Shown: positions 8,395 through 15,881 of the stretch, piece by piece
How positions within the stretch are numbered: position 1 is the first letter of the stretch
Layout: every line of letters begins with the position of its first letter
Assembly: GCA_022820545.1 (NCBI GenBank)
Contig: JAJEFG010000107.1
Coordinates: 93,579-134,472 of the forward strand
Direction of reading: 5' to 3'
DNA length: 40,894 nt
From: Acidobacteriota bacterium
GTDB taxonomy: Bacteria > Acidobacteriota > Vicinamibacteria > Marinacidobacterales > Marinacidobacteraceae
The notes under the pieces: generated by a model
The model's input: only the letters and a program-made list of their open reading frames with translations
Told to the model about the DNA's origin: nothing
Databases searched by the model: none
Translations under genes and position numbers: made by a program

Positions 8395-9447
8395 GTGACC
8401 GGAGCAGCGGGAAACTCCGAGGACCGGTCAGCGGGTGCTGATCCGTTTCCGGCGCGGTCCACTGGCGAGGACCGGCTGCTCCGGCGCATCCTGGATGTCC
8501 TTCCGGCGCCTCCGGGAGAGGGCGGAGAGGAGGTTCCCCACCTCATCCTCGGGCCGGGGGATGACGCGGCGGCCTTTGCCTGGCCCGGCGGCGGCACGCT
8601 CCTGCTGACGGCGGATGCCGCGGAGGAAGGCGTCCACTTCGACCGCAGCCTTCATCCGCTACGCGCCATCGGGCGCCGGGCCGTCGCCGCCGCGGTGAGC
8701 GACATCGCGGCGATGGGCGGCCGTCCCGCCGGCGCGCTCGTCTCGCTCGTGGCTCCGCCGTCCGAGGAGTTGGCCGCGGCCCGGATCGCCGAGGCCGCAG
8801 GGGAGCGCGCCGCGGAACTGGGAGCGCCGCTGGTGGGAGGAAACATCACCGCGGGGGAACGGATCGGGCTCCACGTCGCAGTCGCCGGGACCGGCGCTCC
8901 GGGCGCCCCGCTCCTCCGGCGCTCCGGAGCGAAGCCGGGGGACGGGCTCTTCGTGACCGGAGAGCTGGGCGGCGCGGCGCTCGGCCTCGCGCTGCTGCGG
9001 CGGCGGACCGAAGGGGGAACGACCTGCCTTGATTCAGCAGAAGAGGCCCTCGTGGCCCGGCAACTGGATCCGGCGCCGCGTCTCGAGGCGGGTGCGGCCC
9101 TCGCGGGCGCGGCGCACGCCGGGATGGATCTCTCGGACGGACTGGCCCTCGACCTGCACCGGCTGGCCGCCGCCAGCGGCGTCGGGGCCTCTGTCGAGGC
9201 TGCCCGGGTGCCGCTCGCCGGGACGGGCGCCCGGGGTCTCGAGGCGGCGCTCTTCGGAGGCGAGGACTACGAGCTGCTGATCGCGGGGCCGCCGCAGGCG
9301 GTGATTGCCGCGGCGGGCACCGCGGGAATCCGGGTCACTCGGATAGGGCGGGTTACCGCAGCGGGCGAGGGGATCCGGCTCGAGCGCGCCGGCAGAGGCG
9401 CCGAGCCGCTGCCGCGCCGCGGGTGGGACTCGTGGGCCGGCCGGTGA
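8395..9447 (+). CDS. thiL: Thiamine-monophosphate kinase
   Basis: Phosphorylates thiamine monophosphate to thiamine diphosphate with ATP, the last step of cofactor synthesis. The protein has 350 residues; the family usually has 320-350. Visible motifs are GPGDDAAAF (metal and phosphate binding, about residues 53-61), LTADAAEEGVHFD, AVSDIAAMGGRPAGALVSL, GGNITAG, and the C-domain pair AGMDLSDGLALDLHRLA and FGGEDYELL. GTG at 8395 is the first start after the upstream stop; about 25 residues precede the recognisable domain, so a slightly later start is possible. The gene is convergent with gatA, with 15 bases between stops. No other thiamine genes are nearby. Confidence 0.95.
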   Translation: MTGAAGNSEDRSAGADPFPARSTGEDRLLRRILDVLPAPPGEGGEEVPHLILGPGDDAAAFAWPGGGTLLLTADAAEEGVHFDRSLHPLRAIGRRAVAAAVSDIAAMGGRPAGALVSLVAPPSEELAAARIAEAAGERAAELGAPLVGGNITAGERIGLHVAVAGTGAPGAPLLRRSGAKPGDGLFVTGELGGAALGLALLRRRTEGGTTCLDSAEEALVARQLDPAPRLEAGAALAGAAHAGMDLSDGLALDLHRLAAASGVGASVEAARVPLAGTGARGLEAALFGGEDYELLIAGPPQAVIAAAGTAGIRVTRIGRVTAAGEGIRLERAGRGAEPLPRRGWDSWAGR

Positions 9448-9462
9448 CGGTCTCGCGTACAG

Positions 9463-10872
9463 CTAGCCGGTAAAGGCTGCGGCCGCCGAGAGGAGCGCGC
9501 CCTCCCTCCAGGGAGGCGCCATCAGCTCGACGCCGAAGGGCAGGCCGTCCCGCTCGCCGGCGGGGACCGCGAGGGCGGGAAGTCCGGCGAGCGAAGCCAT
9601 GATGGTGAACCGGTCCCCGTCGTAGTCCTCGCCCGCCTCGACGGCATCGGACAGCCGCCGGGGCGCCGTGCGGGCCACGGGGATCAGCAGGAACTCTCCT
9701 TGCTCGAAGTGGCGTAGCAGCCGGTCCCGGATCGCCTTCCGCGCCGCGGTGGCCGCCGCGTAGATGGCATCCCGGTAGCCCTGCGAGAGAACCGTCGTCC
9801 CCAGCAGGATCCGCAGGCGGACCTCGTCTCCGAATCCGGCGGTCCGGCTGGCGCGTATCGCCGCGGCGAGGGTCCCGTCACCCCCCACCCGGCTGCCGTA
9901 GCGCATGCCGTCGAAGCGGGCGAGGTTCGAGCTGGCCTCCGCGCACGCCAGGACGTAATAGGCGGAGATGGTGGTGACCGCTTCCGGCAACCCGAAACGG
10001 CGAATCGTGGTCCCCGCCGCTTCGAACCGGCGGAGCGCCCGGTGGAACGCCGCCCGGGAGGGGGAGTCCAGGATTGCGATGTCTTCGTCGCTGCAGGCCG
10101 CGACGGTGCGGGGAAAGGCGGGTCGGGCGGCGGCGGCCGCGAAGTCGGGCACCTCCCGATCGACGCTCGTCGCGTCACGGGGGTCGGCGCCGGAGATGAC
10201 CGAGAGGACCCGGCCGAGACCTTCGGGATCCGCCGCGAGGCAGCCGACCTGATCGAAGGAGGACGCGTACGCCGTGATCCCGAAACGGGAGACGCGCCCG
10301 TAGGTGGGGCGGAGTCCGAAGATGCCGGTGTGCGCCGCCGGGAGCCGGACGGAGCCGCCGGTATCGGTTCCGAGGGCGACCGGGACCGCGCCGGCGGCGA
10401 CGGCCGCCGCCGGACCTCCCGACGAACCGCCGACGATGCGCTCGGGGTCCACCGGGTTCCGGGCCGGGCCCCGAAACCCGCTCGTGGTGGCGGAACCCAT
10501 GCCGAACTCGTCGAGGTTCGTCGTGCCGAGGATCACCGCGCCGGCGCCCCGGAGGCGTTCCACCACGGTGGCGTCGTAGGGCGCCCGGTAGGCGCCGAGG
10601 AGGGCGGATCCGGAGGTGGACGGCAACCCGCGGACGGCGATGTTGTCCTTCACCGCGACCGGGAGTCCGAAGAGAGGTCCCCGGGCGTCCGGCGGCTGCC
10701 GGTCGAGCCGCCGGGCGGTCGCCGCGGCGCCGTCCCGGTCGAGGTGCAGGAACGCGTGGATGCGCCGGTCGACCTCCTCGGCGCGGTCGAGCGCCGCCGC
10801 GGTCGTCCCTGTGACGTCGAGGTTCCCGGGCGGAAGCGGGATGCGGGAGGGGTCCTCCCCGGCGGGTGTCAC
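9463..10872 (-). CDS. gatA: Asp-tRNA(Asn)/Glu-tRNA(Gln) amidotransferase subunit A
   Basis: The glutaminase-like amidase subunit releases ammonia for conversion of misacylated Glu-tRNA(Gln) or Asp-tRNA(Asn). Its 469 residues are near the usual 480. The amidase triad is visible: K75 in VAVKDNI, cis-Ser S150 in VGGSSGG and nucleophile S174 in GTDTGGS. NLDEFGMGS (119-127) is GatA-specific within the amidase family, and IFGLRPTYGRVSRFG follows. The GTG start overlaps the gatC stop as GTGA, indicating translational coupling. gatB is not in the window. Presence of GatCA suggests that at least one of AsnRS or GlnRS is missing in this organism, which is inference. Confidence 0.94.
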   Translation of the reverse strand: MTPAGEDPSRIPLPPGNLDVTGTTAAALDRAEEVDRRIHAFLHLDRDGAAATARRLDRQPPDARGPLFGLPVAVKDNIAVRGLPSTSGSALLGAYRAPYDATVVERLRGAGAVILGTTNLDEFGMGSATTSGFRGPARNPVDPERIVGGSSGGPAAAVAAGAVPVALGTDTGGSVRLPAAHTGIFGLRPTYGRVSRFGITAYASSFDQVGCLAADPEGLGRVLSVISGADPRDATSVDREVPDFAAAAARPAFPRTVAACSDEDIAILDSPSRAAFHRALRRFEAAGTTIRRFGLPEAVTTISAYYVLACAEASSNLARFDGMRYGSRVGGDGTLAAAIRASRTAGFGDEVRLRILLGTTVLSQGYRDAIYAAATAARKAIRDRLLRHFEQGEFLLIPVARTAPRRLSDAVEAGEDYDGDRFTIMASLAGLPALAVPAGERDGLPFGVELMAPPWREGALLSAAAAFTG

Positions 10873-11186
10873 GACCCGCCTCCGAGCACCTGTGGAACCT
10901 GGACGAAACGCTCGCCGCGCTCGGGAGCGAGTTCGAACGCCTTGCCGTCCGGAAGACCCTCTCGCGGCTCGTCGGGACGGAGCGGACAGGCGGCGCCGTC
11001 GCCGGAAGACCCTCCCGGCTGCGCTTCGGGTTCGCGTCTGGCGGTCTCCACGACCCGCGACGTGTAGGTCCCGAGCACCTTGCGGGCGGCCAGCAGGTTC
11101 CGGGTCCGCGTCTCTCCCTCGGGAGGCGCCACCGACGCCAGCGCGGCGATGCGGAAGAACTCGTCGCTCTCGATGCCGTCCGCCAC
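10869..11186 (-). CDS. gatC: Asp/Glu-tRNA amidotransferase subunit C
   Basis: A 105-residue scaffold subunit that wraps around and stabilises GatA. The N-terminal helix region reads FFRIAALASVAPPEGE, followed by a second helix (LLAARKVLGTYTSRVVE). The C-terminal LRPDEPREGLPDGKAFELAPER is the hallmark GatC segment lying against GatA. A Gly/Ser-rich linker in the middle is slightly longer than usual. GTG start at 11186; the 3' end overlaps gatA by four bases. Divergent from the deiminase gene, with 45 bases between the two start codons that must hold both promoters. Confidence 0.88.
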   Translation of the reverse strand: MADGIESDEFFRIAALASVAPPEGETRTRNLLAARKVLGTYTSRVVETARREPEAQPGGSSGDGAACPLRPDEPREGLPDGKAFELAPERGERFVQVPQVLGGGS

Positions 11187-11218
11187 CCTACGCCCTCACG
11201 ATCCAGTCTGGCCGCGAG

Positions 11219-11224
11219 TATAGT
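11219..11224 (+). promoter_or_regulatory. Candidate -10 box for the deiminase gene; transcript could be leaderless
   Basis: TATAGT lies seven bases before the GTG start at 11232 in the short divergent gap with gatC. A start site at normal distance would fall at or next to the GTG. The sequence at the -35 position (TCACGA, 17-base spacing) is poor. Confidence 0.35.
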
Positions 11225-11231
11225 CGGGGCG

Positions 11232-12578
11232 GTGCGGCGTTCCGGCGGTACCTCCAGCGCCGCGGCGGCGGTGTTCCTGACCGCGATCTGCGCGTGCGGG
11301 GGCGGCCCGCGAGAGGCCCCCGAAGCGGTCACCGCGGCCGAGTCGTTCGTGTTTCCGGCGGAGTTCGAACCGCACCGCGCCCTGTGGATGGCGTGGCCGA
11401 CCTACGAGAACAAGCGGGGACTGCCGACCGAGCCGCTCCTCATCGAGATTGTTCGCGCCACCGAGGGCAGGGTGGCCATCGAGCTGCTGGCCCAGGACGG
11501 CGCCGAAGCGGAGCGCATCCGGGAGCGCTTCCGGCAAGAGGAGGTGCCGGACGGGCACGTGACCATCCACGCCGTGCCGCACGGCGACATCTGGATGCGG
11601 GACATGGGACCGATCTTCGTGCGGGGTGATCGGGGCGCCCTCCGGGTCGTCGATTTCGGATTCAACATGTGGGGTTACGAGTCTCCGGACAGTCCCGACT
11701 CCCGGCTTGAGGAAGGGGTGGACCGCCAGGTCGCGGAGCTCCTCGGTCTGGAAGTGGTCAAGTCCACGCTCATCAGCGAAGGCGGCTCGCGCGAGTTCAA
11801 CGGCAAGGGCGTGATGCTCGCGGTGGAGGCGGTGGAGTTGCAGCGCAACCCGGGATGGACCCTCGAAGCCATGGAGGAGGAGTTCCGGCGCACCTTGGGG
11901 GTTTCCAGGGTCATCTGGCTCGCCGAGGGCATGGCGGAGGATGAACTCACCTTCCGCGGCCGGCTCCCCGGCGGCGTCTACACCGTGATCACCACGGGCG
12001 GCCACGTGGATGAGTTCGCCCGCTTCGCGGACCCGGAGACGATCCTGCTCGCCGAAATCACGGAGGAGGAACGCCGGACCGATCCCATCGCCGCCATCAG
12101 CCACGAACGGCTCGAGGAGAGCTTCCGGAGGCTGAGCGCGGCGACGGACCAGGACGGAAACCCCTTCCGCATCGTGCGCGTGCCCGCGCCGGATTCGCTC
12201 TTCGAAACGATGCGGGCCGGGGACGGGGTGTTCGACTACATCCAGCCGCTCGAATACGAGGACGGATCCACCATCGCGCCGGACGACGAAATCAAGGTGG
12301 TCGCCGCGGCGAGCTATCTGAACTTCCAGGTGACGAACGGCCTCGTGCTGGCCCAGAAGTACTGGAAGCCCGGAATGCCGGAGAGCCTGAGGGAAAAGGA
12401 CGAACGGGCGCTCGCCATCCTGCGCGAGGTCTTCCCGGGCCGGGAAGTGCTGCCCCTCGACGCCATGGCCGTCAATCTGGGCGGCGGCGGAGTCCACTGC
12501 ATCCTGCAACAGGAACCGGAACGCATCGGAGCGCCGGCCTCCGGCCGGCATCGCGCGGGAGCGCGAAACTCACGCTGA
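11232..12578 (+). CDS. Agmatine deiminase-family lipoprotein (PAD_porph fold)
   Basis: A guanidino-group hydrolase of the agmatine/peptidylarginine deiminase superfamily; agmatine deiminase makes N-carbamoylputrescine and ammonia. From GTG 11232 the product has 448 residues and begins with a signal sequence (AAAVFLTAICAC) resembling a lipobox, so it is probably exported and lipid-anchored. Canonical AguA is cytosolic and about 350-370 long. Active-site segments are WMRDMGPIFV, ISEGGSREFNGKG, TTGGHVDEFARF and GGGGVHC with the nucleophile at C423. The family ends just after HCILQQEP. The last 16 or so residues (GAPASGRHRAGARNSR) are encoded by a palindromic repeat. The carbamoylputrescine amidase gene two genes on supports agmatine as substrate, but a secreted peptidylarginine-type deiminase is possible. 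Confidence 0.85.
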   Translation: MRRSGGTSSAAAAVFLTAICACGGGPREAPEAVTAAESFVFPAEFEPHRALWMAWPTYENKRGLPTEPLLIEIVRATEGRVAIELLAQDGAEAERIRERFRQEEVPDGHVTIHAVPHGDIWMRDMGPIFVRGDRGALRVVDFGFNMWGYESPDSPDSRLEEGVDRQVAELLGLEVVKSTLISEGGSREFNGKGVMLAVEAVELQRNPGWTLEAMEEEFRRTLGVSRVIWLAEGMAEDELTFRGRLPGGVYTVITTGGHVDEFARFADPETILLAEITEEERRTDPIAAISHERLEESFRRLSAATDQDGNPFRIVRVPAPDSLFETMRAGDGVFDYIQPLEYEDGSTIAPDDEIKVVAAASYLNFQVTNGLVLAQKYWKPGMPESLREKDERALAILREVFPGREVLPLDAMAVNLGGGGVHCILQQEPERIGAPASGRHRAGARNSR

Positions 12579-12641
12579 TGGCGCTCCTCCCCCTTGCAGG
12601 TGGGGCCTGCGGCCGCGATGCCGGCCGGAGGCCGGCGCTCC
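12528..12641. repeat. Perfect 28-bp inverted repeat pair of a REP-like palindrome
   Basis: Arm 1 (12528-12555) and arm 2 (12614-12641) are exact reverse complements over 28 bases, 58 bases apart. Each arm is itself a hairpin: GCCGGCC, TCC, GGCCGGC. Arm 1 is followed by a second hairpin, TCGCGC GGGA GCGCGA. The arms start inside the end of the deiminase gene and finish in the gap before the antiporter. The layout is like a bacterial interspersed mosaic element or paired REP, and may also end transcription. A related copy is at 29891. Confidence 0.9.
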
Positions 12642-12786
12642 GAGCTCAAGCCGTTCCCTCCGCTTTCACGCCCGGCGGGGTGTACAGAAGGACCGATCAT
12701 GACGGTTTCTCCCGGTGGGGGATCGCTGGCAGGCGAGACGCCGGCGTGAGCAGCGGTAGCGAACGCACCCCGAGCGTCCCCGGCGC

Positions 12787-14166
12787 GTGAACGGCGCGGA
12801 GGGTTGGGGCGCGCTCAGCCTCGTTCCCAGTCTCGCGGTGCTGGGGCTTGCGGTATGGACCCGCCGGCCCCTGGAAGCCCTGATCTTCGGATCGCTGCTC
12901 GGCCACCTGATGCTCTCGCGGGGGAGCTTCCTGGGCGCGTTCCTGGAAAACGCCCAGTCGGTGATGGCCGAGCCGGCGAGCGTCTGGGTGGTCCTCGTGG
13001 TGCTGCTCTTCGGCGCGCTGATCGGCATCCTGGCCCGCGTCGGCGGATCGAAAGCCTTCGGCGAGGCGCTCTCGCGGCGGCTCCGGACCCGCCGGCGGGT
13101 CCTGCTGGGCGCCTTCGGACTCGGCGTCGTGACCTTCGTGGACGACTACCTGAACGCGTTGGCGGTCGGGGCGGCGTTTCGGGGAGCGGCCGACCGGATG
13201 GGCATCTCGCGGGCCCGTCTCGCCTACGTGGTGGACAGCACGGCGGCGCCCATCTGCGTGCTGATACCCGCTTCGACCTGGACGGTCTTCATCGCCGGCC
13301 TCCTCGAGGCGAACGGGCTCGCCGGGGCGGGCGGGGGGACGCAGCTCTACGTCTCCCTCATCCCCTATCTCCTCTACCCGTGGTTCGCGATCCTGCTGGT
13401 GCTCGCGGTCATCCTGGGGGCGGTCCGCGATCTCGGACCGATGGCGGCTGCCGAGCGCGAGCTCCGGTCGGGCGCCGTCCCGGCGACCGTGGCCCTCGAT
13501 CAGAGCCTCGAACCGGATGCCGACCAGGCGCCGGCGCGTCCCGGCCTGCGGACCCCGGCCTTCCTCATCCCGATCCTGGTGCTGCCGGCGGCCACCCTGG
13601 CGCTCGGCGGCGACGCGCTGTTCGGCGTCGTGACGGCTCTGGGAGTGGCCCTGGTGCTGACGGCGCTCGTGCGGCCGGCCGGTGGCCTGGGTCCCGTAGC
13701 GGACGGCGCTTTCCTCGGCATGGAGAAGATGGTCTATCCCCTCGGGATCGTGCTCGTGTCCTTCATCCTGCGGGACGTGAACGCCGCCCTCGGGCTGACC
13801 GGGTTCGTGATCGGTAGCGTGCAGCCGATAGCGAGCGCCTGGATGCTGCCGGCGCTCGTGTTCGTCACCCTCTCGGGGGTGGCGTTCGCCACCGGATCGT
13901 TCTGGGGCGCGTACACCGTCAGCATGCCGGTGGTGGCCGGCCTCGCGACGGAGCTGGGAGCTCCGCTGCCGCTGACGCTCGGAGCGCTGGTTTCCGCGGG
14001 CGCCTTCGGCTCCCACGCCTGCTTCTACGGGGACGCCACCGTCCTTGCCGCGCGGAGCGCGGGGTGTTCCATCATGGAGCACGTCAGGACGCAGCTTCCG
14101 TACGCCCTCATCGGCGCCGGGGCCGCCCTCGCCGGATTCACGGTTCTCGGCCTGGTGGCCGGCTAG
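12787..14166 (+). CDS. nhaC: NhaC-family Na+/H+ (or substrate) antiporter
   Basis: A 459-residue inner-membrane protein with about ten to twelve hydrophobic segments. NhaC-family features are FVDDYLNALAVG (near residues 117-128), VDSTAAPICVLIPASTWTVF (about 151-170), and in the second half ATGSFWGAYTVSMPVV and GAFGSHACFYGDATVLAA. A hydrophilic loop near 225-260 separates the two halves. The GTG start has little Shine-Dalgarno signal. The family includes sodium/proton antiporters and sodium-coupled exchangers of organic acids and amino acids. Lying between the agmatine-type deiminase and carbamoylputrescine amidase genes, it may move a pathway intermediate; that is a hypothesis from position only. 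Confidence 0.85.
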   Translation: MNGAEGWGALSLVPSLAVLGLAVWTRRPLEALIFGSLLGHLMLSRGSFLGAFLENAQSVMAEPASVWVVLVVLLFGALIGILARVGGSKAFGEALSRRLRTRRRVLLGAFGLGVVTFVDDYLNALAVGAAFRGAADRMGISRARLAYVVDSTAAPICVLIPASTWTVFIAGLLEANGLAGAGGGTQLYVSLIPYLLYPWFAILLVLAVILGAVRDLGPMAAAERELRSGAVPATVALDQSLEPDADQAPARPGLRTPAFLIPILVLPAATLALGGDALFGVVTALGVALVLTALVRPAGGLGPVADGAFLGMEKMVYPLGIVLVSFILRDVNAALGLTGFVIGSVQPIASAWMLPALVFVTLSGVAFATGSFWGAYTVSMPVVAGLATELGAPLPLTLGALVSAGAFGSHACFYGDATVLAARSAGCSIMEHVRTQLPYALIGAGAALAGFTVLGLVAG

Positions 14167-14227
14167 CGTGACCGGCGCCGGACCCGCGGAGCCTTGCCGC
14201 CGGGCCCGCTCACGGCAGAATTAGCCG

Positions 14228-15115
14228 ATGCCCGCGGATCCGCAGCCAACCGGCCGCCCGCGGCTCGCCCTCATCCAGCGGGCGATCGAGCCGAGTCGGG
14301 ACGCCGCCCACCGGGGCGCCGTCGAGGCCGTTCGCGCCGCGGCGGCCGGCGGCGCGCAGATCGTCTGCCTGCCCGAGTTGTACGACCTCCCGTACTTCCC
14401 GCGGCAGGTCGCGGTGGAGAGTTGGAGGCTGGCAGAGCGGCAGCCATCGGAACGGGTGCGGGAACTCGGCCGGCTCGCCGCCGAACTCGGCATCGTGCTC
14501 GTCGTGCCGGTCTTCGAGGAAGCGGCCCCCGGAGTGCTCTTCAACGCCGCCGTGCTCTACGACGCGGACGGGAGCCCACTGGGCCTCTACCGCAAGAACC
14601 ACATTCCGGACGGTCCCGGCTACCACGAGAAGTACTACTTCACGCCCGGCGACACCGGCTATCCCGTCTGGGAGACGGCGTATGGCCGCATCGGGGTCGG
14701 TGTCTGCTGGGACTCCTGGTTCCCCGAGACGGCGCGCCTCCTCGCCCTCGGCGGCGCCGACCTGCTGCTGTTCCCGACGGCGATCGGCAGCGAACCGGAT
14801 CGCCCGGACTACTCCTCGGAAGACGCCTGGCGGACGGTCATGCGCGGTCACGCGATCGCGAACGGCGTCTTCGTCGGAGCTCCCAACCGGGTGGGGGTCG
14901 AGGGCGCCATGACCTACTACGGCGGCAGCTTCGTGTGCGACCCCTTCGGCGAGGTGGTCGCCCGCGCCGGCGCCGACCCGGACGTCGTGTTCGCCGATCT
15001 CGACTTCGGCAGGAATCGGGAACTCCGGGAACTGCTCCAGTTCTTCCGGGACCGGCGGACGGACACCTACGGCGGCCTGTTGCGGGTCGCGCCGGACCCC
15101 GGGAAAGAGCGCTAG
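14228..15115 (+). CDS. aguB: N-carbamoylputrescine amidase
   Basis: A nitrilase-superfamily enzyme hydrolysing N-carbamoylputrescine to putrescine, carbon dioxide and ammonia. Its 295 residues are standard. The catalytic triad is visible: E50 in CLPELYDLPYF, K123 in LYRKNHIPDG, and C160 in GVCWDSWFPE. The segment HIPDGPGYHEKYYFTPGDTG is characteristic of carbamoylputrescine amidases rather than of aliphatic nitrilases or carbamoyl-amino-acid hydrolases. There is no signal peptide, so it is cytosolic, unlike the lipoprotein-type deiminase upstream. ATG at 14228 has a weak Shine-Dalgarno. The yhhQ-type start follows its stop by six bases. Confidence 0.93.
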   Translation: MPADPQPTGRPRLALIQRAIEPSRDAAHRGAVEAVRAAAAGGAQIVCLPELYDLPYFPRQVAVESWRLAERQPSERVRELGRLAAELGIVLVVPVFEEAAPGVLFNAAVLYDADGSPLGLYRKNHIPDGPGYHEKYYFTPGDTGYPVWETAYGRIGVGVCWDSWFPETARLLALGGADLLLFPTAIGSEPDRPDYSSEDAWRTVMRGHAIANGVFVGAPNRVGVEGAMTYYGGSFVCDPFGEVVARAGADPDVVFADLDFGRNRELRELLQFFRDRRTDTYGGLLRVAPDPGKER

Positions 15116-15121
15116 TCGACC

Positions 15122-15847
15122 GTGGAAAACCCTCGCGTCCGCGAGCAGGTCTTCCTGACCCTCGCCGCGGTCTTCATCGCGGCGCTCATCGCCTGCAACC
15201 TGATCTTCCGGAAGTTCTTCGTCTGGGAGATTCCCGCTCTCGGCCTGATCGGCCTGGAGCCGCGGATGGAACTCTCGGTGGGGATCCTGGCGTATCCGGT
15301 CACCTTCATCTGCACGGACGTCCTTTCGGAGTTCTACGGCCGCCGGCGGGTAAGCCAACTGGTGACCGCCGGCTTCTTCGCCAGCGTCTTCGTGGTGGGC
15401 CTGGTGACGCTCTCCAACTGGGTGCCGGCGGCGAGCTGGAGCGCCGTGGGCGACGACACGTTCGACCTGGTCTTCGGGATCCAGGGAGTTGCGGTCGCGG
15501 CTTCGATGTGCGCCTACCTGGGTGCGCAGTACCTCGACATCCGGCTCTTCCACTACTGGAAGCGCCGGACCGCGGGACGCCATCTGTGGCTTCGGAACAA
15601 CGCCTCCACGTTCACCTCGCAACTCGTGGACACGATCCTCGTGACCACCATCCTCTCCCTGCTCGGGGCCAGCGAGATCACCCCGGAGCGGCTGCCGATC
15701 CTGATCGCCAACGGCGTGGTCTTCAAGTGGTTCGTCGCCGTCGTGGACACCCCGCTCGTTTACGGGGCGGTGTGGTTCCTGCGAAACCGGCTCGGGATCG
15801 AGGAAGCCCCGGCGGACGACAGGTCGGCGCGAACGCGGATCTTCTGA
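15122..15847 (+). CDS. yhhQ: Queuosine-precursor transporter, YhhQ family
   Basis: A 241-residue inner-membrane protein with six predicted helices, of standard family length. Typical features are an N-terminal helix with AALIACNLIFRKFF, the segment GILAYPVTFICTDVLSEFYGRRR (about 59-81, with the TDVxSE(x)YG motif), and NNASTFTSQLVDTILVTTIL (about 160-179). Characterised members take up queuosine precursors such as preQ0 or preQ1. GTG start immediately after aguB suggests co-transcription, although no functional link to polyamines is known and no queuosine genes are in the window. It is convergent with alaS, with 34 bases between stops. Confidence 0.9.
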   Translation: MENPRVREQVFLTLAAVFIAALIACNLIFRKFFVWEIPALGLIGLEPRMELSVGILAYPVTFICTDVLSEFYGRRRVSQLVTAGFFASVFVVGLVTLSNWVPAASWSAVGDDTFDLVFGIQGVAVAASMCAYLGAQYLDIRLFHYWKRRTAGRHLWLRNNASTFTSQLVDTILVTTILSLLGASEITPERLPILIANGVVFKWFVAVVDTPLVYGAVWFLRNRLGIEEAPADDRSARTRIF

Positions 15848-15881
15848 CGGCCGGCGCCGGGCGGGCCGCCGCTCCCCGCGG

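Noticed and set aside
10866-11231. Upstream extension of the deiminase frame
   Set aside because: The frame is open across gatC on the other strand, but the sequence is antisense to gatC, and the signal peptide begins right after GTG 11232.
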